Made by a program: the position numbers and the translations under genes | The notes under the pieces: generated by a model | Seen by the model: only the letters and a program-made list of their open reading frames with translations | What the model was told of the DNA's origin: nothing | Database searches by the model: none | Part shown: positions 57,039 through 64,000 of the stretch, piece after piece | How positions within the stretch are numbered: position 1 is the first letter of the stretch | Layout of the letters: each line of letters begins with the position of its first letter | From: Thelonectria olida | Taxonomy: Eukaryota > Ascomycota > Sordariomycetes > Hypocreales > Nectriaceae | Length of the DNA: 64,000 nt | NCBI GenBank assembly: GCA_020736575.1 | Contig: JAGPYM010000001.1 | Coordinates: 3,720,001-3,784,000 of the forward strand | Reading direction: 5' to 3'

Positions 57039-58912
57039 ATGCGGTGCCCATCCCTTGCCGCGTCGCTCCTCAGCTTCGCCGTCGCCGGCGCCTCGGCGCA
57101 GTCCATCGCCGAGATCAACGGCAAGCAGTTCCTGTCGCCGTACAAGGACCAAGCCGTCACTGACGTCACCGGCCTGGTCACGGCAAAGAGCAGCTCTGGC
57201 TTCTGGCTGCGCTCGACGACGCCCGACAAGAATTCGGCCACGTCCGAGGGCTTGTACGTGTACGGGAGCAAGGCCGTCTCCTCCGTGGCCGTGGGCGACA
57301 TTGTGTCGCTGGGTGGCACCGTGAAGGAGTATAGGTCTGCGCCAGCGTACCTCTACCTCACCGAGCTCACCTCGCCAACCAATATCACTGTCAAGTCTTC
57401 AAACAACACCGTTGCGCCCCTCGTCATCGGCGTCGATACTTTGAGCCCGCCTCGCAAGCAGTTCTCCAAGCTCGACGGCGGCGACATCTTTGGCGTTCCC
57501 AACAACCAGTCGCTCGTCTCGACCACCAACCCCAAGCTGCAGCCCGGTACCTACGGTCTTGACTTTTGGGAGAGCCTCGTAGGTGAACTCGTTACCGTCA
57601 GGGATGCGTATGCTGTGAGCCGTGCGAACCAGTATGGCGATGTCTGGGTTCGTGGCGATTGGAAGGTGTCTGGCTTGAACGGCCATGGTGGCTTGACTAT
57701 GCTGGATGGCGGTATGCTTCGACCCTACCTCTGCTCTCATGACTTACCCATACTAACAGCCCCCTAGACGCAAACCCCGAAGCCATCAGAATCATCGACC
57801 CCGTTGATGGCTCCGACAACCCCACCGACATCAAGCTCGGCGACTACATGGGCGACATCACCGGCATCGTCTTCCAGGCCTACGGCTTCTACAGCATCCA
57901 ACCCCTGACCGCTGTTGCAGTCTCCGAGGCCGCCGACCCCGAGTTCCCCGCCGTCACCTTCACTAGCAAGGGCTCCTGCAAGGGCATCACCGTCGCCGAC
58001 TACAATGCCGAGAACCTCAACCCGGCGTCGACGCACTTGCCCCTCGTCGTCGACCAGATTGTCCACAAGCTGCTCACTCCGGACTTGATTTTCCTGCAGG
58101 AAGTCCAGGACAACACGGGCGCCACTAACAACGGCGTCGTTTCTGCCAATGAGACCCTAATTGCTCTCGCTGACGGCATTGAAGAGGCGAGCGGCGTTGC
58201 CTATGACTATGTCGACATTGACCCTGTGAATAACCAGGACGGTGGCCAGCCCGGAGGCAACATCCGCGTTGCATACCTCTACCGCCCCGACCGTGTGGCC
58301 CTTGTCGATGTCAACCCGGGCAACGCAACCCAAGCCAACGAGGTCCTCGACGGTGCTAAGCTTAAGTACAACCCCGGTCTGATCGATCCATCCAACTCGG
58401 CCTGGTCCAACAGCCGCAAGCCGCTGGTAGCCAAGTGGAAGCCCGTCAGCGGCACATCGAAGCCCTTCTTCACCATCAACGTGCACTTTGGCAGCAAGGG
58501 CGGCTCCTCGTCTCTCCACGGCGACCCCCGCCCACCCGTGAACGAGGACGTGGACAAGCGCACCGAGCAAGCCAAACTCGCGGCGTCCTTCATCGCCGAG
58601 ATCCGCGCGGCCGACAAGGATGCGCACATCATCACCGCCGGTGACTTTAATGAGTTCGTCCAGGTGGAGCCTCTGCAGACGTTCCTGGCCGTGTCTGGTC
58701 TCATGGACCTCGACGAAGCGGCCAAGATACCCGAGGTTGAGAGGTACACGTACCTGTACGACATGAACTGTGAGGCCTTGGACCACATGTTCATCAGCAA
58801 GAATCTGCGCACCGGAGTCAAATATGAGCACATGCACGTCAACACGTGGCAGGACGACGATAGCCAAGTCAGTGACCACGATCCTAGCGTTGCGCGGTTC
58901 AATCTGTGCTAG
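57039..58912 (+). CDS. Secreted endonuclease/exonuclease/phosphatase-family nuclease
   Basis: join(57039..57711,57768..58912), 605 aa; one 56-nt intron in phase 1. A signal peptide is clear (LAASLLSFAVAGASAQ; likely cut near residue 20). Residues ~20-270 are beta-rich and resemble the OB-fold domains found before extracellular nucleases such as bacterial ExeM/NucH. The catalytic EEP domain begins near ADYNAENL (Asn) and contains LQEVQD (Glu), INVHFGSKG (His), GDFNEF (Asp-Asn) and the terminal SDHDPSVARF (Asp-His). All core residues for metal-dependent phosphodiester cleavage are present. The most likely role is extracellular DNA or RNA breakdown for nutrition; a lipid-phosphatase activity is the less likely alternative. 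Several NxS/T sites suit a secreted glycoprotein. Confidence 0.88.
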
Positions 58913-59132
58913 GAAGGTCGTCATGGTATGACTTGAAAAGCCGTATTGGGATATTGATGTCATGTATATATGTCGATAGGGATGGATGATTGAAAATGTG
59001 ACATGATTTCACGGTTTGCGTGGTCTTGCTGAAGAGACCTTCGTTTGCATTCATATTCCAAAATCGAGTACCGAACCAAGGTACCGTGAATACGTAACCA
59101 AGAAAACAACAAACCTCTGTTTACCTGCCTGA

Positions 59133-60528
59133 TCACTCAGCTTCGTCGCCATCTTCATCAGCCGTTTCCTCTGGTTCTCGTTCCGCATCCTCATCTTCCT
59201 CATCATCGTCATCATCGTCGTCCTGATCGTCATGCATCGGATCTGGCATGACGATACTGTTCAAAAATGAAACCTTGCCGCTCAGTCAGCCAAACATACT
59301 CAAAGAATGATACGCCAAAGGTAGCGCTTACAAACTGAAACATTGGGCGGAGAATCTCGGCGATCTGTTCTTGTGCATCGTCGCTAGTGAACAAACTGTC
59401 TGGTACCTTCCTCCTCACCGTAAAATTCTTCAGCCTGAGAAGCTTAATGTCTGGATGGTCCTGTCGAAAGCCCTACAAGATAGATCATCAAGTCAGCTTC
59501 TCCTCTATTATGACATTTCGCGCCAGGAGGTTTCGTGTACCGATGGGGCTTTTGTCAGTGCTCCCTCCTTGTTCTCTGCCGTAAAGGCAGTCTTGACAGC
59601 CTCGTATTTAGCATTTGCCTTGAGCTTGGGAAGAAACGTCTTCCTGAAATCCGCGTCATTCAGAACTCGATTCCAGCCTTTTGGTCTTTGATTGACGCTG
59701 TTTCGGAGCAGAAGGAGCTTGGCCCACTCTGGATGCCAAATACCTCCGCCGACAAAGCAAGCACCGGGCTCGCAATGGATGTAGTAGCAGGCGTATGGGC
59801 CTTTCCGGCCGGTACGGGACCAGGCCGCAGAGAAATGAGGCTACTGACGGTTAGACGCCGTGATTTCAGTTCAGGGCATTGGTCGAACCTTGTATGGCGT
59901 GGGGTCCTTGCTAAACCGAGTGTCTCTGTAGATTCGGAATAGGACATCCTTGACAGGAAGCTCAGGCACAGTTTCGTCAATGCCGATGACAGTGTCTGTA
60001 GCGCTTAGAACAAACGACTCCCAGTCCTTGAGAGCTGTTCGATACTCTAGATCATGTGCTATAGCTCTGTTAACTTAGGTCCAAGGTTGATCGGAGTCGA
60101 TGGCGCTTACACTTCAACCACGGCCGATTGTTGTTCGCCTTGAGGAGCTTCAAGAACTCCATCGAGTTTTGGTGCACCTTTGTATCTTCGTACTCAACGC
60201 CACCGGGCGTGATGAGTTTTGGTAACGGGATAAAGGTCACCTTGGGAGGCGCATCGGAATCGTCCGAATCCTCAACGTCATCGTCTAGCTCTTCCTGCTT
60301 CTCATCCTGGTCTTGATAGGACTCCTCGGACTCCTCCTTTTCTCGAACCTGTTTCTTTGGGGGTCTTCCACGCTTCCTCTTCGGCGGGGGTTCGACCTGC
60401 TCAGCGCCTTTGGCAAGCTCGTCCTCGTCATCGCTGCCATCGAAGTACTGGCTTTTTGTGGATGTGCGTCGTGAACTCCGGCGGGGACCGGCGACGGCCT
60501 CGTCGGCAGTGCGTTTTCGGGGAGGCAT
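59133..60528 (-). CDS. DUF2461 family protein
   Basis: complement(join(59133..59273,59332..59472,59541..59840,59889..60058,60111..60528)), 389 aa, five exons. The first ~90 residues are basic and then acidic, with the AT-hook-like KRKRGRPPKK and a run of Glu/Asp, which suggests a nuclear protein. The DUF2461 domain follows: SMEFLKLLKANNNRPWLK, HDLEYRTALKDWESF, DVLFRIYRDTRFSKDPTPYK, HFSAAWSRTGRKGP and YYIHCEPGACFVGGGIW. The C-terminus is an Asp/Glu tail. Bacterial members are small proteins of unknown function, and fungal versions share this acidic tail. The exon 2 donor (GTTCGA) is weak, but reading through hits a stop within six codons and the joined text matches the family. No biochemical role is known. 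Confidence 0.88.
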
Positions 60529-61658
60529 GTCGGAATTGATCTCAATGAGTCATTAATCTTACTACCAGCCAAACAAAAGTCAGGTTCAGACAGTCGACGA
60601 CAAAGGGCTGAGCAGGATATGGTGTCGTCATATATCGGCGTCTCGCGTCTCGCGTCCTAGCGCAGACAATTTAGGCACGCGGTGTCACGTGGGACTTTGG
60701 TAGGAAGGCACCTTAAGTTAACGTTACTGGTTGCTAGCACACTGTTGCACTTTTGTTTACTCCTGCGCCTAGAAACGCCTACATTCACACTACGCGCGCA
60801 AGCTGACCACCTGCCTACCTATTTAGGCATTTAAACCTTGAGGTCAAAGACTGCCTCGAGAGCACAACTTTACAGTTATCATCTTGTGTTTGTTTACTTT
60901 TACGCGGTTGCTATCTGACGAACAGCTTTCGTGCTTCAGATAGGACTGAGAATTGCTGCTTACTCCATATTCAATGTCAAATATTTACCAACCTATTATA
61001 GTGATCAAATAGCTGCTCTAATGAACTTCCCATCTCGGACGCTTTGAACTTTAGTTGAGTAGAATAGGTGCAATTGAATGGAGAACTCAAAGGTAAAGAA
61101 CAAATCAGTGGCTACATCCATGCGGTACCCAGCGGCAATTGGCTCAACCGCCCCTCGCGACCCTGCTCCCCCATGATAAGGGCAGATTGGGCTTGGAAGC
61201 TATTCGCAACAACCGGCACAACCCGTCAAAACAGTCCTTACAACAGCCTTCCAATGGCCTTTTTTATGGTTTTGTTCCTTCCAGAAGCTTCTGGATGTCT
61301 CTAAGCAGCTCTCTAGCAGAGGCTCGTACGGTTACTTTCATGGAGGCCTTTCGGGCAGCTCTCTCACAGAGGCCCTCACAATAAACAGTTCATTTAGTAG
61401 ATGTCTTGGAGTGGTTCTCTAAACAAAACAAAGAATAGGCTCTAGTCGTCCAAAAAGCCTCAGCTTTTCCCAGCCCGTGGCAGTGCAGATTTGACCGCGG
61501 CAGCTTTCAGCCTATTCATGCACACTCTTGCTGCTTAGGTCAACTAGTAAACACTTCTGTTGTCAATTACTTTTTTTTACAAATACACCACGCCAGTTGT
61601 TCTCACTGACGGCAGAAAATTTATATTGAGACTCCCAAATAACTCATTTAGTACCTGC
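60529..61658. other. Intergenic region upstream of the DUF2461 gene
   Basis: Contains a CACGTG E-box at 60686-60691, about 160 nt before the DUF2461 start. A minus-strand, partly protein-like stretch lies at 61141-61381. No intact gene. Confidence 0.55.
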
Positions 61659-62539
61659 TTAAGGCGCATTGTTTGCGTTCAGTTTGTGGAACATCTGTGT
61701 CTTGTGCCAGGCCTCCGAGGCGGCAGACCTAAGCTCATCCCCATATACGCTGTCATCAACTGGATACATAGCGTTCTTCCACTCGCGCTCTTCCAGGATG
61801 GACGCCACCCATTTATTGAGCAGCTCAATATCCACCCGATCGTCCGGCTCACCCTTAGGAGTCGTCATTTTGGCAAGAAGCCAGCACACCCGCAGTACGA
61901 TGCGGCGTCCTTCATCTTGCTCGTGCAGACAGTCTTTGTTAAATATATTAAAGCTTGACACGTTGTCGCCGTAGTAGGCTGCAAAAATAGTCTTGAAACG
62001 GACGGCGAGGGGCAGGTCCAGTTCACCCTCGCAAGCGAGACACAGGAGATGGTAGCATTTTGTTTCCCAGGCCCAGGACCTGGGGATAATACTCTCAGAG
62101 ACAAGGAAGGCGGTTGTTTTCTTGATCCGTTCCGTAACGGGAAGGAAACTAAAGTCAGAATCGAGCTTGGTGAAGTAACCCTCCCACGTTCTTGTGTCAC
62201 ACGGGTCTCCAGCTGCCGCGATACCACCAACACCACTATCGTCATAACTGCAAGTTGGTATGGAGTCCTGCGGAGACTGTAGATGGCTACATCGGCTCGA
62301 GGTGGCACTCTTGTCTCTGACATCGACTCGAACGGGTGAAGTGTTCATGACTTCACCAGTAGGGGCTATCTGAGGTCAGCGTGGTTCATCGCTCTAGTTT
62401 CTCTTTCATACTTGCCTTTGTTTATCTGTAAACGAGCCCTCTTTTCAGAGGCGATGGAGCTCCTGTCATGGCCACGAACAGGATCTAGGAGCCGCTGCTT
62501 GGCGGGAGCCAGACGCATCGGTAGACTCGTATGACGCAT
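61659..62539 (-). CDS. Unrecognised protein, gene with a GC-AG intron
   Basis: complement(join(61659..62365,62416..62539)), 276 aa. The second exon alone is an open frame from an ATG at 62348, but a first exon (MRHTSLPMRLAPAKQ ...) joins to it in frame through a 50-nt intron. Its donor is AAAG/GCAAGT, the classic GC-AG consensus, with a CTGAC branch site just before the acceptor ATAG. The C-terminal ~180 residues look globular and helical: WEGYFTKLDSDFSFLPVTE, SWAWETKCYHLLCLACEGE, VLRVCWLLAKM. No domain is recognised. The N-terminal part is basic and disordered. If the intron is not used, the protein would start at 62348 with 229 aa. Confidence 0.65.
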
Positions 62540-63450
62540 GATGTTATAAATGTTTGGTTCTTGTCGAAAGGGGATGAAAGAAAAGACTTGGAAGAAGAAG
62601 TGAAGTCAAGGGAAAACGTCCGAAGATGAAGAAGCCAGAGGTCTCGAGCGTGGCCAGGTTGAGTAATATAAGAGTTGAAAAGTGAAGGGAAGACAGAAGG
62701 GCGCGAGAGGAGAATTTATAATCACATTGGGGGATGAAATAACATTTATGATGAAAAGCTTGATGGAGACGTGAGTAATTTGAGAGATGAATCATAACTT
62801 AACCAAATGTAAATTTTCTGAAGACTGATATGTCCCGAAATACTGAATTAACCTACTGGGTACTACTAGGTAGATTACCTTTATGAGCATTACCTGATCC
62901 GTCGCGATTCGCCATGTCCCAAAGATACCCATTCGTAGAGTTGAGAACCAAAGTCAGGCCTGCATTGATAGTGCAACCTAGAAATAAATAAGCTCGAGAA
63001 CATACTCGCCCCTTCAAAAAAAAACATTGCCCAATTATCTTGAACACAAAACAATCCGGTCGCTGGGCAACTGGGTACCTATATATCGAATTCCTACATG
63101 TAGTCTCAGAAATGATGTACGTTGTGGTCATCGGCCCTCACTTTACCGCCATAACACAATCACACAATCACCTAACTTCAGACTTCACGAAGGTCGGCTA
63201 ATATCAACGCGGGGACTTTTAATGGAACGAGAGCAACAGAGGTCCGGGTGAGGACTTTGATCAAAATAAATATGCAAGACTACTGGGGCGATACTTTCGA
63301 ATGGTTGAATTCGTGCGCTTCTCTACTGGTACTTTACATTCCTATCGTAGCAGACAATACAATGCGCTTTCGTCATCACCAACAACCAACGACCTGAAAA
63401 CTTGAAGTGATTATGTTTCTTTTCCCTTTTACAGTCCCGAGTCTATGCAT
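62540..63450. other. Intergenic region between BiP and the unrecognised gene
   Basis: BiP 3' flank on the right and promoter of the unrecognised gene on the left. AT-richer than the coding DNA; no gene seen. Confidence 0.55.
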
Positions 63451-64000
63451 TTAAAGCTCATCGTGGAAATCACCAGCCTCCTCCTGCTCACCACCGCTGG
63501 ATCCCTGGTAAATCTTGGAGGTGATGGGGTAGGCAACGTTGGACAGCTTCTCCTTCTGCTCCTCGAAGTCCTCAGTGGTGGCATCGGCGCCGTTCTCCTC
63601 GAGCCACTCAGTGGTCTCCTTGACAGCCTCGATGATCTATAATGCGTGTTAGCGCCTTGTTCAAACATGGTCATGTTGGTAGATAAACTCACAGTCTCCT
63701 TGTCTTCCTCGTCAATCTTGCCACCGAGACCCTCCTCGTCGTTGACCTGGTTCTTGAGGCTGAAAGCATAGTTCTCAAGGCCGTTTCGTGCCTCGATACG
63801 CTCACGGGTGGCCTTGTCCTCCTCGGCATACTTTTCAGCCTCGGCAACCATGCGGTCAATCTCGTCCTGGGTAAGACGGCCCTTGTCGTTGGTGATGGTG
63901 ATAGACTCCTGCTTGCCAGTGCCCTTGTCGTGGGCAGAGACCTTGAGGATACCGTTGGCATCGAGCTCGAAGGAGACCTCGATCTGGGGAACGCCACGGG
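63451..64000 (-). CDS. KAR2: ER Hsp70 chaperone BiP/Kar2 (5' end outside window)
   Basis: Partial gene, complement(join(63451..63636,63693..>64000)); about 164 C-terminal residues are visible, with one 56-nt phase-0 intron. The segment is the end of the substrate-binding domain and the helical lid of an Hsp70: [49 protein letters not shown]. The last residues GDFHDEL give an HDEL signal for ER retention, which identifies it as BiP/Kar2 rather than a cytosolic Hsp70. BiP binds unfolded secretory proteins in an ATP-dependent way and helps translocation. The promoter, where unfolded-protein-response elements would be, is outside the window. Confidence 0.96.

Noticed and set aside
56627..57319. 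230-codon minus-strand frame across the nuclease start
   Set aside because: Overlaps the signal peptide exon of a well-supported gene and is of mixed, low-information composition.
58157..58963. 268-codon minus-strand frame over the secreted nuclease gene
   Set aside because: Shadow of the GC-rich sense exon; no recognisable features, while the sense frame has all catalytic motifs.

Overview
This is nuclear DNA of a filamentous ascomycete (Pezizomycotina), most probably a Sordariomycete. The genes have short introns (about 47-150 nt) with GTAAGT/GTATGT-type donors and CTNAC-type branch sites, lie on both strands, and are not arranged in operons. The products are typical of the group: BiP ending in HDEL, the fungal 3-carboxy-cis,cis-muconate cyclase, a Kch1-type K+ transporter and Erg27. 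I support 22 protein-coding genes. Two are cut by the window: vigilin lacks its 5' end and BiP its 5' end. I found no tRNA, rRNA, CRISPR array or intact transposon. Exon joins were built by reading splice sites and checking that the frame is kept; none is backed by transcript data.

Layout. 1-6.6 kb: vigilin/Scp160 (+), sterol 3-ketoreductase Erg27 (+), and a convergent FLVCR-like MFS transporter (-). 6.6-19 kb is gene-poor. It holds only complex III hinge subunit Qcr6 (-) and a WBP2-like GRAM protein (-), plus G-rich and simple-repeat tracts and one degenerate small reading frame. 19-31.4 kb is dense: RraA-like protein (+), a formin-type GBD/FH3 protein without FH2 (-), muconate cyclase (+), a CNNM/Mam3-type CBS membrane protein (-) and 3-phosphoglycerate dehydrogenase (-). 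32.6-42.6 kb: an orphan repeat-bearing ORF (-), two-domain glyoxalase I (-), a disordered basic protein (+), a roadblock-like protein (-) and a predicted pseudokinase with a 12-cysteine insertion (-). 45.3-49.9 kb: Kch1-type transporter (+) and a PNPOx-like/ferredoxin-reductase fusion (+). 49.9-54.1 kb is gene-poor. 54.1-64 kb: NMN adenylyltransferase with two 21-nt exons (+), a secreted endonuclease/exonuclease/phosphatase-type nuclease (+), a DUF2461 protein (-), an unknown gene with a GC-AG intron (-) and BiP/Kar2 (-).

The genes do not form one pathway or a biosynthetic cluster. Most are conserved housekeeping functions: sterol synthesis, respiration, serine and NAD synthesis, aromatic degradation, methylglyoxal detoxification and ER folding. 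The less ordinary items are the pseudokinase with its cysteine-rich insertion, the FH2-less formin-like protein, the orphan built from tandem duplications, and the NMNAT micro-exons. I saw no convincing previously undescribed multi-gene system.
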